The notes under the pieces are model-generated. The model did no database searches. It worked only from the letters and a program-made list of their open reading frames with translations, and was not told the DNA's origin. The position numbers and the translations under genes are program-made. Of a DNA stretch of 64,000 bases, positions 8,982-18,394 are shown in pieces. Positions within the stretch are counted from its first letter, which is position 1. Each line of letters begins with the position of its first letter. The stretch comes from Bacteroidales bacterium (GTDB taxonomy: Bacteria > Bacteroidota > Bacteroidia > Bacteroidales > Tenuifilaceae), in contig JACABB010000002.1 of assembly GCA_013376985.1 (NCBI GenBank), forward strand, positions 56,309-120,308. Direction: 5' to 3'.

Positions 8982-10568
8982 ATGTTAAAACCATACAGAA
9001 TATTCTTTCTTCTATCGTTAATTCTAATTTTGATATCTCTTCCCTCCTTTTTCTTTCCTGAAGGAGGGATTAAGTTTTGTAATATTTCACTACACTACCC
9101 AAGTATTAATCAGATATTTGAGATTGATACTTCCAAAAATCAGAGTCAACCTAATTTAAAACCAGAAATCGCTTTCCTTGATAGGATTGTCGATAGTACG
9201 CTAAAAAATAATAGCATACCAAATCAATCCACAAACTTTATTAAAGGTAATGACTCTACAAGTATTCAAGACTCCAGCAAAATCGTAGATACTATTCCAA
9301 ACAGGACACTTAATACAGATTATTTAAGAAGTAAAATCAATAAACTTGAATTTTCCGATAGTACAAACTACCCCTTATCAGCATTTTTTGAAGTTCTTCG
9401 AACTGGAGAGTGTAATAGAAAACTAATTCATGTGTTGCATTACGGCGATTCTCAGATAGAGGGTGATAGAATAACATCCTACTTAAGATCCAGATTGCAG
9501 TGTAAATTTGGAGGAGGTGGTATAGGCTTGGTACATGCAATTCCTCAAAGTTGTCAACCAGCAACTATAATACAAACAAACTCTTCGAACTGGGAAAAAA
9601 CAACACTTGCAGATCATGATAAAACGCTGGCGGGAATTAACCGTTTTGGTGCTCTTGTGGGTTACTCTCTTTATACTCCGAATCGCAATCTTTTCTCAAA
9701 ATCAACGGATGAGGCATGGGTTCTTTTTCAAAGAACAGGCGGAATAGGCTCTGCACATAATTTTCAAAAATTAAGGCTCTTCTATGGTTTCAATAGTAAG
9801 CCGTTTATGATAGAGCTAAACTCCAATGAAAAAACCATTGATGCAGAAATTATACCGTCTACCAATAAGCTTAGCTCGTTGACTTTGGATTTAGCCAGTG
9901 GCATAAACGCATTCGAAATTAAGTTTAAAGGTGAGAACAGCCCTATGATTTTTGGTATTTCGCTTGAATCGGAAAAGGGTGTTGGTGTTGATAATATCCC
10001 AATTCGTGGAAGTTCTGGCACTAACTTTACAAAAACCGATATGGTTTTTATGAAAGAGATGCTTCAAATGCTAAATACAAAACTTATCATACTCCAGTTC
10101 GGTGTTAATGTTGTCCCAAACATTGTTGAAAGCTATAAATATTACGAGGTTCAACTTTATAATCAAATTAAAGCCATTCAGGCTGCTAAACCAGACGCAT
10201 CAATTATAATGATTGGGGTTTCAGACGTTTCTCGCAAGGAGGGACTTCGCTTTGTATCGTACCCAAATGTTGAAAAAATAAGAGATGCACAAAAAAATGC
10301 CTCCTTTAAAGCAGGTATTCCTTTTTGGGATTGCTACGAAGCAATGGGTGGTAAAAACTCAATGGTTGCATGGGAAAATTCAAATCCTCCTTTGGCCACA
10401 AAAGATTTTATTCACTTTACCTATAGAGGGGCGAACCTAATTGCAGAGATGTTTTATGCCGCACTAATGCTAGAATACGACAATTATATTTTAAAAGTTA
10501 GCAAGCAGAAAACAAATCAGCTTGTTTCAAGGGAGGATTCTTTAAAATTATCTAGTAAAATGAATTAG
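8982..10568 (+). CDS. SGNH/GDSL-family hydrolase, exported
   Basis: A predicted extracytoplasmic esterase or acyltransferase of the SGNH fold. The N-terminal hydrophobic segment (about 5-24) is a signal or anchor, followed by a long serine/asparagine-rich linker. The nucleophile motif GDSQ is at 155-158 (Ser157). QFGVNVV supplies the block III asparagine, and the C-terminal DFIH motif carries Asp475 and His478. The ATG at 8982 is preferred over the adjacent in-frame TTG. The MBOAT acyltransferase gene begins 12 bases downstream. Such pairs O-acetylate envelope polysaccharides, the MBOAT moving the acyl group across the membrane and the SGNH protein transferring or removing it. The substrate is unknown. 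Confidence 0.8.
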   Translation: MLKPYRIFFLLSLILILISLPSFFFPEGGIKFCNISLHYPSINQIFEIDTSKNQSQPNLKPEIAFLDRIVDSTLKNNSIPNQSTNFIKGNDSTSIQDSSKIVDTIPNRTLNTDYLRSKINKLEFSDSTNYPLSAFFEVLRTGECNRKLIHVLHYGDSQIEGDRITSYLRSRLQCKFGGGGIGLVHAIPQSCQPATIIQTNSSNWEKTTLADHDKTLAGINRFGALVGYSLYTPNRNLFSKSTDEAWVLFQRTGGIGSAHNFQKLRLFYGFNSKPFMIELNSNEKTIDAEIIPSTNKLSSLTLDLASGINAFEIKFKGENSPMIFGISLESEKGVGVDNIPIRGSSGTNFTKTDMVFMKEMLQMLNTKLIILQFGVNVVPNIVESYKYYEVQLYNQIKAIQAAKPDASIIMIGVSDVSRKEGLRFVSYPNVEKIRDAQKNASFKAGIPFWDCYEAMGGKNSMVAWENSNPPLATKDFIHFTYRGANLIAEMFYAALMLEYDNYILKVSKQKTNQLVSREDSLKLSSKMN

Positions 10569-10580
10569 CATCAAAATTTC

Positions 10581-12110
10581 ATGATTGACATTTGGCAATA
10601 TATCGTAAACATATTCACTTATAACGAAAGCAGACCAATTATTTTTACGGAAGCATCGTTCTGGATATTCTTTACAATATTGCTGTTTGGCTATTCTATT
10701 GTTTATAAAAAACATCTATTACGCACCCTTTACTTACTTCTATTCAGCTATTTTTTTTACTACAAATCAAGTGGATTATTCTTTGTACTGCTCATTTTTG
10801 CTACCATTTGCGATTTTACAACAGGTATTTTAATACCTATATCATCAAAAAAATGGGTAAGAAGACTCCTTGTTGGAGTAAGCGTTTCAATAAATCTTGG
10901 CGTATTATCATACTTTAAGTACTCCTATTTTTATATCGACACAATAAATCATATTTTTGGTACAAATCTGGAGGTTGTAAACTACATATCGCTTTGGACA
11001 AATCAGATTTTTAGTTCCCATTTCGATACCTCTACCATAATACTTCCTGTTGGAATATCTTTTTACACGTTCCAAACAATAAGCTATACAGTAGATATTT
11101 ACCGAGAAAAACTTAAACCGCTCCGTAACATCCTTGATTTTGGGTTCTACGTGTCATTCTTTCCTCAACTTGTTGCAGGGCCAATTGTGCGGGCAGCAGA
11201 GTTCATTCCGCAGATATATAAGAAATTTAGTTTAAGCAGGCAGGAGTTCAACTACGCTTACTTCCTAATCCTTAACGGGCTTATAAAGAAGATGATTATC
11301 TCCAATTTTATATCAATTAATTTTGTTGATAGGGTATTCGATAATCCATTAAGTTACTCTGGGTTTGAAAACCTAATGGCAACCTATGGCTATGCAATAC
11401 AGATCTACTGCGATTTTTCGGGTTATACAGATATTGCAATAGGCGTGGCTCTCCTACTAGGTTTCAGATTACCAATAAACTTTAACTCGCCTTATAAAGC
11501 AATTAATATTACCGATTTTTGGCGGCGTTGGCATATTTCGCTCTCATCGTGGTTAAGGGATTATCTGTATATCCCACTTGGAGGAAATAAAAAAGGGAAA
11601 GTTAGAACCTATATAAACCTAATGATTACAATGTTTTTGGGTGGTTTATGGCATGGAGCGAATATCCGATTTGTGATTTGGGGGGGCATACATGGAGTAT
11701 CTTTGGCAATTCATAAACTTTGGGTAAGTATTTTCCCAGAGCCAAAGATAAAATCTGTCACTTGGAAAAGATTCCTATCAGGGTTAATTACCTTTCAGAT
11801 TGTATGTTTAGCATGGATATTCTTTAGATCTGCAGATATTGATAATGCGGCAAAAATGCTTCATCAAATTTTTAACCGATTTGGTTTCTCGTCAATACTA
11901 TCAAACCTAACTTCGCAGCTAAACATATACGGACTTATTCTGATCGGTTTTGCAATCCATTGGATACCAGTATCATTTAAAGAAACCTATAGGGGGGCAT
12001 TTATTAAATCGCCTTTAGTCCTAAAAATAATAGCAACACTTATTATTGCCTTTATTATTATTCAAATTAAAACATCTGATATACAACCATTTATCTATTT
12101 TAGGTTTTGA
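10581..12110 (+). CDS. MBOAT family O-acyltransferase (AlgI-like)
   Basis: A polytopic inner-membrane acyltransferase (509 aa, about ten or more membrane segments) related to AlgI and DltB. The conserved motif WRRWHISLSSWLRDYLYIP lies around His318, and the likely catalytic histidine is in GGLWHGAN (His358). It follows the SGNH hydrolase gene by 12 bases, forming an acyl-transfer pair. There is no alginate or D-alanylation gene in the window, so neither algI nor dltB is assigned. A weak hairpin near 12141-12158 lies after the stop. Confidence 0.87.
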   Translation: MIDIWQYIVNIFTYNESRPIIFTEASFWIFFTILLFGYSIVYKKHLLRTLYLLLFSYFFYYKSSGLFFVLLIFATICDFTTGILIPISSKKWVRRLLVGVSVSINLGVLSYFKYSYFYIDTINHIFGTNLEVVNYISLWTNQIFSSHFDTSTIILPVGISFYTFQTISYTVDIYREKLKPLRNILDFGFYVSFFPQLVAGPIVRAAEFIPQIYKKFSLSRQEFNYAYFLILNGLIKKMIISNFISINFVDRVFDNPLSYSGFENLMATYGYAIQIYCDFSGYTDIAIGVALLLGFRLPINFNSPYKAINITDFWRRWHISLSSWLRDYLYIPLGGNKKGKVRTYINLMITMFLGGLWHGANIRFVIWGGIHGVSLAIHKLWVSIFPEPKIKSVTWKRFLSGLITFQIVCLAWIFFRSADIDNAAKMLHQIFNRFGFSSILSNLTSQLNIYGLILIGFAIHWIPVSFKETYRGAFIKSPLVLKIIATLIIAFIIIQIKTSDIQPFIYFRF

Positions 12111-12199
12111 TACTTATATCTCCATCTTGATATACCTTTTCTCTTAATTTTCTAAGAGGCTATTTTTATCTATCTTGCTCAACAATAGAATTTTTGTTT

Positions 12200-12784
12200 A
12201 TGAAACATACGGCAATTAAATCAGGTGTATTATTAAAAATCACACTCTTCATTCTACTTTTAACAGGTTGTACTATAGAAAAACAAACTAATTTGAAGAG
12301 TTTTATTGCACCCAATGAATTTGTGTTTATTGAATATTATTTAACACAGGAAGGGGAAGTTCTAAGCGGTACTCCGCCACGAGGGATGAGAATCGATGGA
12401 CCAACATACAGGTTTGATAAAGAAACAAAACAACTTGATATTAGAAGGAAAGACAACCTTCTTCGCGATTCGGTAAAAATCCTTCTAGGAAATGGTAAAA
12501 TACTCAAGGGTTCTGCTGGGAATGGGATTTCATTTAGATTAACAAATATTACAAATCTGCCATATACCAATAATCAACTAACTATCAACAAAATCGACAA
12601 AAACAAAATCTACTTTACGTTCGACAAACAAAAATATACTCTTAACATTGCCGATGAATGGCAATCATCAACCACCAAAATTGATACTATTAAGACAGCA
12701 GAACCCACTATAATTAAGACAAAACTCACATATACCCTAAAATATCACGGAAAATTAAACAAAAAATCGATCACAGGAATTTAA
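12200..12784 (+). CDS. Small lipoprotein of unknown function
   Basis: A 194-residue protein with a lipoprotein signal peptide: a basic start, a hydrophobic run, and the lipobox LLTGC. I do not recognise the rest. It is rich in beta-forming, polar sequence and lysine-rich toward the end. A longer frame opens at a TTG at 12194, but the ATG two codons later is the natural start. It follows the SGNH/MBOAT pair by about 90 bases in the same direction and may belong to that unit. Confidence 0.65.
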   Translation: MKHTAIKSGVLLKITLFILLLTGCTIEKQTNLKSFIAPNEFVFIEYYLTQEGEVLSGTPPRGMRIDGPTYRFDKETKQLDIRRKDNLLRDSVKILLGNGKILKGSAGNGISFRLTNITNLPYTNNQLTINKIDKNKIYFTFDKQKYTLNIADEWQSSTTKIDTIKTAEPTIIKTKLTYTLKYHGKLNKKSITGI

Positions 12785-12877
12785 TATAAACCGTTTGATA
12801 TAAAAGAGTTTTATCGAAAACTCCTTCTTGCAAAAAGACTTTCATTAATAATTGATTTTATTTGTAATGATTATTTT

Positions 12878-12885
12878 TACATTTG
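12878..12885 (+). promoter_or_regulatory. Promoter -7 element TACATTTG for the C10 protease gene
   Basis: Exact TAnnTTTG match about 114 bases upstream of the ATG at 12999. The -33 spacing is imperfect. Confidence 0.45.
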
Positions 12886-12998
12886 AATCTATTTATTTAA
12901 AGAAATAACTTTTCAAATTTTTGAAATTTTAAAGCAGTTTCAAAAAATAATTCGAACAATAAAAGTCTGATAGTAAACAATTTATAAACCATAACCCA

Positions 12999-15680
12999 AT
13001 GAAAAAAATCTTCGCTATTCTATTTTTGCTATTACTAATTGTCAAGTTTACGTCTGCCGATTCAGTTGACAAAAAAGATGCTCAACGAGTTGCCGAAAAT
13101 TTTATCCGCACTCAGGTATCTGAAAAAAGCACAAACTTGACCGTTAGCAATATTTCTACCTTCGAATTTCAAGGAGAAACAACGATGTACATCATCTCTT
13201 TTAACCCTACAGGTTTTGTGGTTGTCTCTGCCGATGATAGAGCCAATCCAATTATAGGTTATTCAACAACAAACTCAGTGGGTGACGGACTCAATAACCC
13301 TTCTGTTACAAATAGGTTTGAATTATATAGCAAACAGATAAATGAAACAAAACTTCAAAAGGCTCAAAATATTGAAATTAAGCAGCGATGGGAGAGATAT
13401 AAAGTAAGGCAATCTAAAAAAGTTGTAGCCACTGTTAGTCCCTTGCTTACAACCACTTGGAATCAACAGGGACCTACAGGAGTTCCAACCTACAATTTGT
13501 TTTGTCCAAATTATAATTATACCGGATGTGTTGCTACTGCAATGTCACAGATTATGAATTATCATAAATGGCCTGCTCAGGGTCAAGGGTGGCATAAATA
13601 TACTCCACAAACAAATCCATCGTATGGAATTCAATACGTCGATTTCTCATCGGCTAATTATGATTGGGCCAATATGCCAAATTCTCTAAATGGATCGAGT
13701 TCAAATGTTCAGAAAGAAGCAGTGGCAACCCTAATGTACCATGCTGGCGTTTCGGTTGATATGGATTATGCATCGGATGGCTCTGCAGCATTTAGCACAG
13801 ATGTTATGTATGCACTAACCAACTATTTTAAGTACGATCCTACTACAATTAAAGAGTATGAATTTGATGCAAGCAAGGTAACCGAATGGCTAACCATTGT
13901 TAAAGGTGAATTAAACCAAAATCGCCCAGTATTTTATTCGGGACAAGGAACAAGTGGTGGACATGCATGGGTGTGTGATGGATATGATGCATCAGACAAT
14001 CTCCATATAAATTGGGGTTGGGGTGGGTACTTGAATGGCTATTTTGTAGCATCCGAAATGGATCCTGATGCTACCACCCATTTTAGTACATCTAACTCAA
14101 TAATAGTTGGCATTAAACCAGGGCAAGTAAACCAAAGCATACTTTGGAAAAAGCAAAATACTGGCTTTACAGTAGCCGGAAGAGGCATTCAAAATATTTC
14201 GGCAGTAAGTGATAGAGTTGCATGGGCTATTGCTTTCGATGGCAGTGGAGCAAACCCTGCTGCGAAAGTAAAAGATTTCACAAGAACAATTGATGGTGGC
14301 TTTACATGGTCATCAGGGACAATAAATGCATCAGGAACGACAAATTATTCTGCATCAATGATATCTGCTATAAGTGACAAGAAAGCGTGGGTAGCTTTAT
14401 TCGTTAGTAGCTCAAATTCTAGCTCAGGTAAAATCGTTTATACTGCTGATGGTGGAGTTACATGGTCTGTTCAATCTACTGCTTCTTTTTCAGCTCCATC
14501 AGGATTTCCTAATGTGGTTCACTTCTGGGATGAAAATAATGGTTTTTGTATGGGAGATCCTAATGGTGGTTACTTTGAAATTTATACAACCACTAATGGG
14601 GGAACCACATGGTCAAGAGTATCATCCTCAAAAATTCCATCGAATAGCACAGGAGAGTATGGAAATGTTGGCTACTATTCTGTATATGGTAATACTGTTT
14701 GGTTTGCAACAAATAAGGGTAGAATATACAAGTCTACCGATAAAGGTTACAATTGGGTTGCATACCAAACGCCTATTGACGATGCTACTTTTGAACTCTC
14801 ATTCAAAGATGATAACATAGGCATTATTCAAAGAAGAGGAACAGGAACAAACCCATCATATAAAACAATTAATGGAGGCCAAAATTGGACTTTACTCACC
14901 TCAACGGGTAATTTTTACAAATCAAGTTTTATGTTTATCCCTGGTTCAAACCTTTTAATTTCAACAGGAGCAGATTATTCAACACCTGCAGAAGGTGTTT
15001 CGTATAGCACCGACAATGGCACAACCTTTACCGATTATGCTGAATTCTATAAAAGTTACCAATTCCTTGCAATAGGTGCTGCGAGTGATAAATCTATTTG
15101 GGCAGGAGGATTTAGTAGCAATCAGTATTATGGCGGGATGTGGCATTATGGAGCTATTCCTATTTCAGCAGATTTCAAAGTAAATAATACGCTTGTTCAC
15201 CAAAATGATTCAACAGTAGTTTTCACTGATAAATCCTATGGTTCCCCAGAAACATGGTCGTGGAATTTTGGCGACGGAGCACTTCCTCAAACTAAAACAG
15301 GAGTAGGTCCTCACACAGTAAAATATACTACCACAGGTAATAAGACAATTACATTGACCATAACAAAAGGGACAGATCAACAGATTTATGTAAAAGAAAA
15401 CTTTGTTGCTGTTACTTGGCCTGTTGAGGTTGAGACAAATGATGTAAACAAAAAATACTCAGTATACCCTAATCCGGCTACTACCATTATTAAAATAGAT
15501 GGTTATGAAAAAGGTACTGTAAAGGTATTTAGTTCTACTGGTACACTTGTACTAGATATTGTAAGTTTACCAAGCGACCAATCTTTAAATATCAGTAGTC
15601 TCTCAAGTGGCGTTTACTTCATCAAGATTCAAACACCTGATGGAAAATCTGTAACAAAGAAACTAAGTATTATTAAGTGA
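12999..15680 (+). CDS. Secreted C10 (streptopain-like) cysteine protease with BNR-like repeats, PKD domain and type IX sorting domain
   Basis: An 893-residue exported protease. In order: signal peptide (1-20); an inhibitory pro-region of the C10 family (about 25-145); and a C10 catalytic domain with Cys177 in TGCVATA and His322 in GGHAWVCDGY. Next come at least six Asp-box/BNR-like units (T-x-D/N-G-G-x-T-W, as in TADGGVTW and TTNGGTTW) at about 380-720. A PKD domain around WSWNFGDG and a C-terminal type A sorting domain starting YSVYPNPA and ending KKLSIIK complete the protein. The sorting domain directs secretion and surface attachment by the type IX system. The domain order is seen directly; the target protein is unknown. 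It has its own promoter and a strong terminator. Confidence 0.88.
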   Translation: MKKIFAILFLLLLIVKFTSADSVDKKDAQRVAENFIRTQVSEKSTNLTVSNISTFEFQGETTMYIISFNPTGFVVVSADDRANPIIGYSTTNSVGDGLNNPSVTNRFELYSKQINETKLQKAQNIEIKQRWERYKVRQSKKVVATVSPLLTTTWNQQGPTGVPTYNLFCPNYNYTGCVATAMSQIMNYHKWPAQGQGWHKYTPQTNPSYGIQYVDFSSANYDWANMPNSLNGSSSNVQKEAVATLMYHAGVSVDMDYASDGSAAFSTDVMYALTNYFKYDPTTIKEYEFDASKVTEWLTIVKGELNQNRPVFYSGQGTSGGHAWVCDGYDASDNLHINWGWGGYLNGYFVASEMDPDATTHFSTSNSIIVGIKPGQVNQSILWKKQNTGFTVAGRGIQNISAVSDRVAWAIAFDGSGANPAAKVKDFTRTIDGGFTWSSGTINASGTTNYSASMISAISDKKAWVALFVSSSNSSSGKIVYTADGGVTWSVQSTASFSAPSGFPNVVHFWDENNGFCMGDPNGGYFEIYTTTNGGTTWSRVSSSKIPSNSTGEYGNVGYYSVYGNTVWFATNKGRIYKSTDKGYNWVAYQTPIDDATFELSFKDDNIGIIQRRGTGTNPSYKTINGGQNWTLLTSTGNFYKSSFMFIPGSNLLISTGADYSTPAEGVSYSTDNGTTFTDYAEFYKSYQFLAIGAASDKSIWAGGFSSNQYYGGMWHYGAIPISADFKVNNTLVHQNDSTVVFTDKSYGSPETWSWNFGDGALPQTKTGVGPHTVKYTTTGNKTITLTITKGTDQQIYVKENFVAVTWPVEVETNDVNKKYSVYPNPATTIIKIDGYEKGTVKVFSSTGTLVLDIVSLPSDQSLNISSLSSGVYFIKIQTPDGKSVTKKLSIIK

Positions 15681-15695
15681 TAGTAATTATTTATA

Positions 15696-15738
15696 AGAGA
15701 AACGGTTTCAACAACAAATTGAAACCGTTTCTCTTTTC
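15696..15738 (+). terminator. Rho-independent terminator after the C10 protease gene
   Basis: A perfect 16-bp stem: 15696-15711 (AGAGAAACGGTTTCAA) pairs with 15719-15734, with a 7-nt loop, followed by TTTT. It also separates this gene from the convergent fumarase gene. Confidence 0.9.
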
Positions 15739-15751
15739 ATTATCAATGAAT

Positions 15752-17374
15752 TTATTTCATCACCTGTTTGTAAAAATCATTCCCTTTATCATCAATCAGT
15801 ATAAATGCCGGGAAGTTTACTACATCTATTTTATATATTGCCTCCATACCTAGTTCAGGATACTCAAGTAGTTCAACTTTTTTAATATTTTCTTGGGCTA
15901 ATATTGCTGCTGGGCCACCGATGCTACCAAGGTAAAATCCGCCATATTTCTTACAAGCATCTGTTACAACTTGGCTTCTATTGCCTTTGGCTATCATGAT
16001 CATACTTCCACCAAGTGATTGAAATAGATCAACGTATGAATCCATACGCCCTGCTGTTGTTGGTCCAAATGAACCCGAAGCCATTCCTACAGGAGTCTTT
16101 GCAGGCCCTGCGTAGTATATCGGATGATCCTTAATATACTGTGGCAGTTCTTCTCCTTTATCTAGTCGTTCTTTTAATTTAGCATGAGCAATATCCCTTC
16201 CAACAACAATTGTTCCCGTTAACGATAAACGAGTTCCAACAGGGTGTTTAGATAATTCTGCAAGAATCTCCTTCATGGGCTTGTTCAGATCAACTTTAAT
16301 TGCCTCCCCTTCATCACCTTTTCTATACTTATCAGGAATAAACCGTCCAGGGTTATTCTCCAATTTTTCGACCCAAATACCATCTTTATTGATTTTTGCT
16401 TTAATATTTCTGTCGGCGGCACAGGAAACTCACACACCAACTGGGCATGATGCACCGTGCCGTGGTAAACGAATAATTCGAACATCTAATGCAAAATATT
16501 TGCCACCAAATTGAGCTCCTAGTCCTATACTATTAGCCAATTCTAAAATTCTTTTTTCCAACTCTACATCACGAAATGCCTGACCATTTTCATTGCCCTC
16601 GGTTGGTAAATTATCCAAATATTTTGCTGATGCCAGCTTAACCGTTTTGATGCATGCCTCAGCGGATGTGCCACCTATTACAAATGCCACATGGTATGGG
16701 GGACAAGCGGCCGTACCCAGTAGTTTAAGCTTCTCAACCAGATATTTTTCTAAATTCTGAGGATTCAGAAGCGCTTTTGTTTCCTGAAAAAGCATTGTTT
16801 TATTGGCGGAACCGCCTCCTTTTGCTATGAATAAAAACTTGTATTCATTCCCATCAGTTGAATAAATATCTATCTGAGCAGGTAAATTAGTGCCAGAGTT
16901 CTTCTCCCTGTACATATCTAGCGGAATGGTCTGCGAATACCTAAGATTATCACCAGTATATGTTTTATATACTCCGAGTGATAATGCCTCCTCATCTCCC
17001 CCACCGGTCCAAACCTGCTGCCCTTTTTTTGCAAAAATTGTTGCAGTACCAGTATCCTGACAGAAAGGAAGAATTCCTTTGGCTGAAACTTCAGCATTTC
17101 TAAGCATTACAAGAGCAACAAACTTGTCGTTTTTGCTAGCATTAGGATCGTCAAGTATTTCTGCCATTTGCTTTATATGTTCCGCACGGAGCATAAATGA
17201 ACAATCGTGCATAGCAATTTTAGACAGCAATGATAATCCTTCGGGTTCAATCTTTAATATTTCCTGCCCTTCAAATTGAGACACTGAAACAAAATCTTTT
17301 GATAACAGATAGTAATCAGTCTCATCTTTTCCAATGGGAAAAGGCTCTTGAAATTTAAACTCTGATGTTGCCAT
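15752..17374 (-). pseudogene. Class I (4Fe-4S) fumarate hydratase interrupted by an in-frame TGA
   Basis: This gene would encode the iron-sulfur fumarase that interconverts fumarate and malate. Residues 1-314 cover the N-terminal domain with all three cluster cysteines: C105 in LPFCQDTG, C224 in TAACPPYH and C310 in HGASCPVG. Codon 315 is TGA (16430-16432). Translation continues in the same frame with VSCAADRN, then the C-terminal beta domain to a TAA. Ignoring the TGA, the protein would be about 540 aa, the normal length. Family members have Gly at the TGA position (GVSCSADRN), so GGA to TGA is the simplest change. No frameshift is needed. No in-frame ATG or GTG follows the TGA before a TTG at 16363, so a deliberate two-subunit gene is unlikely. 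The rest looks undamaged, implying a recent mutation or a sequencing error. Confidence 0.9.
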
Positions 17375-17379
17375 AAGAT

Positions 17380-17751
17380 TTACTTTTTGAAAGGTTTCTT
17401 TAAAAGGAAAATTTGAGTAAAGTAAATTTTATTGCCTTTACTACGTGCAATACCAATATTTGTGTCCGCTTCAATATTTTGTTTATGTACAATACTTTCT
17501 AGCCAACTTTCTAAAACACTTTCGAATTCAAGTTGCCTGCCAGTAATATTCTTTGCTACTGCATTATCACCAATGTTATTCTTTAATCTATCGACACTAA
17601 TATCAAGTCCGTCATGACTAAATGGTACAAAACTATCAGCCATATCCTTTGAATACTTCAATGCTTCGGTTCAGATATCAATTAATCGCAATTCGTCCAA
17701 TACGATAGTTTTTCGGTAAGTATTTGTAAATTCCAGTACTTTTGTTTCCAT
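17380..17751 (-). pseudogene. CAP (SCP/PR-1) domain gene interrupted by an in-frame TGA
   Basis: The C-terminal part (17661-17380) has the CAP-domain pattern: a YSKDMAD helix, PFSHDG, then VAKNITG, a W near VLESWLESIVH, and IGIA...YFTQIF. Reading upstream in the same frame gives METKVLEFTNTYRKT from an ATG at 17751, the usual first CAP helix, then a TGA at 17671-17673 and the rest. The two halves therefore belong to one gene broken by a nonsense codon. Decay signs: the family glutamate in xAENI is lysine here (AKNI), and there is no signal peptide although CAP proteins are usually exported. The frame stays open a further 30 codons upstream without an ATG. It lies 5 bases before the fumarase gene and would have been co-transcribed with it. 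Confidence 0.72.
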
Positions 17752-17843
17752 CTTATCAAATAGTTCTTTTTCAATAATCTTGCAAAAACGAGATAAATTG
17801 AAAAAAGGCAAATGGTTATCACCGAAAAACTTTCCCCATACTA

Positions 17844-18194
17844 TTAACTACTAAAAAGTTTGTTGATTTCTTCGGGTGGATTTCCTATAACGGCTTTGTA
17901 TTTTCCAACCACTATAGGGCGTTGAATTAATTTTGGATTCTCTATCATAATTTTTATCAACTCATCATCGGTAAAATTCCTTCCCTTTAAAGATGATTTA
18001 AAGTAAGCCTCATTTGTTCTAATAATCTGTAACGGCTTTAAATTGGTTTTAAGTAATATTTCATTGATTTCTTTGGCCGTAATTGGTTCGGAAAGATAAT
18101 CCCTGACCTCGATTTCCGAAGTCATTTTTTGAAGATAATCTAACCCTGCTCTACTATGCTTACAGCGTGAGTTATGATAAATTTTATACGACAT
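17844..18194 (-). CDS. ArsC/Spx-family thioredoxin-fold protein (arsenate reductase-like)
   Basis: A 116-residue protein of the ArsC/Spx/YffB family. The N-terminal HNSRCKHSRAGL places a cysteine (C11) where glutaredoxin-coupled arsenate reductases have their catalytic cysteine. The C-terminal IQRPIVVGKYKAVIGNPPE holds the conserved R-P motif. The length is normal. Without ars genes nearby, a role in arsenate reduction cannot be claimed; it may be a general thiol-disulfide protein. It stands upstream of the CAP/fumarase pair on the same strand. Confidence 0.82.
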   Translation of the reverse strand: MSYKIYHNSRCKHSRAGLDYLQKMTSEIEVRDYLSEPITAKEINEILLKTNLKPLQIIRTNEAYFKSSLKGRNFTDDELIKIMIENPKLIQRPIVVGKYKAVIGNPPEEINKLFSS

Positions 18195-18337
18195 AATTTT
18201 TAAAAAAATCTAAGTTACAATATCCTAAACACAGCATCAAGTAAAATGGTTGTCAAAGACAACAAAATATTTGAAAGTAGAATTAAATTATAAATATTAG
18301 CAGCCGGTTTAATCATTCATCAACTTATTTACATTTT

Positions 18338-18368
18338 TTTGCATTCTCGCAATATGAATTTACCTTTA
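18338..18368 (+). promoter_or_regulatory. Promoter of thyA: TTTG, 19-nt spacer, TACCTTTA
   Basis: TTTG at 18338-18341 and TACCTTTA at 18361-18368 reproduce the Bacteroidota -33/-7 layout with a 19-nt spacer. Seven of eight positions match at the -7 element. Confidence 0.7.
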
Positions 18369-18394
18369 GCAATTCAAACATCAAGAGGTGAAAA

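Noticed and set aside
12806-12823. Hairpin GAGTTTT-ATCG-AAAACTC after the lipoprotein gene as a terminator
   Set aside because: AT-rich stem of only 7 bp with no T-run after it.
16364-16435. Fumarase as a deliberate two-subunit gene pair, or TGA recoded as an amino acid
   Set aside because: No in-frame ATG or GTG follows the TGA, only a TTG 22 codons later. The expected residue is glycine, which excludes selenocysteine, and other genes in the window use TGA as a normal stop.
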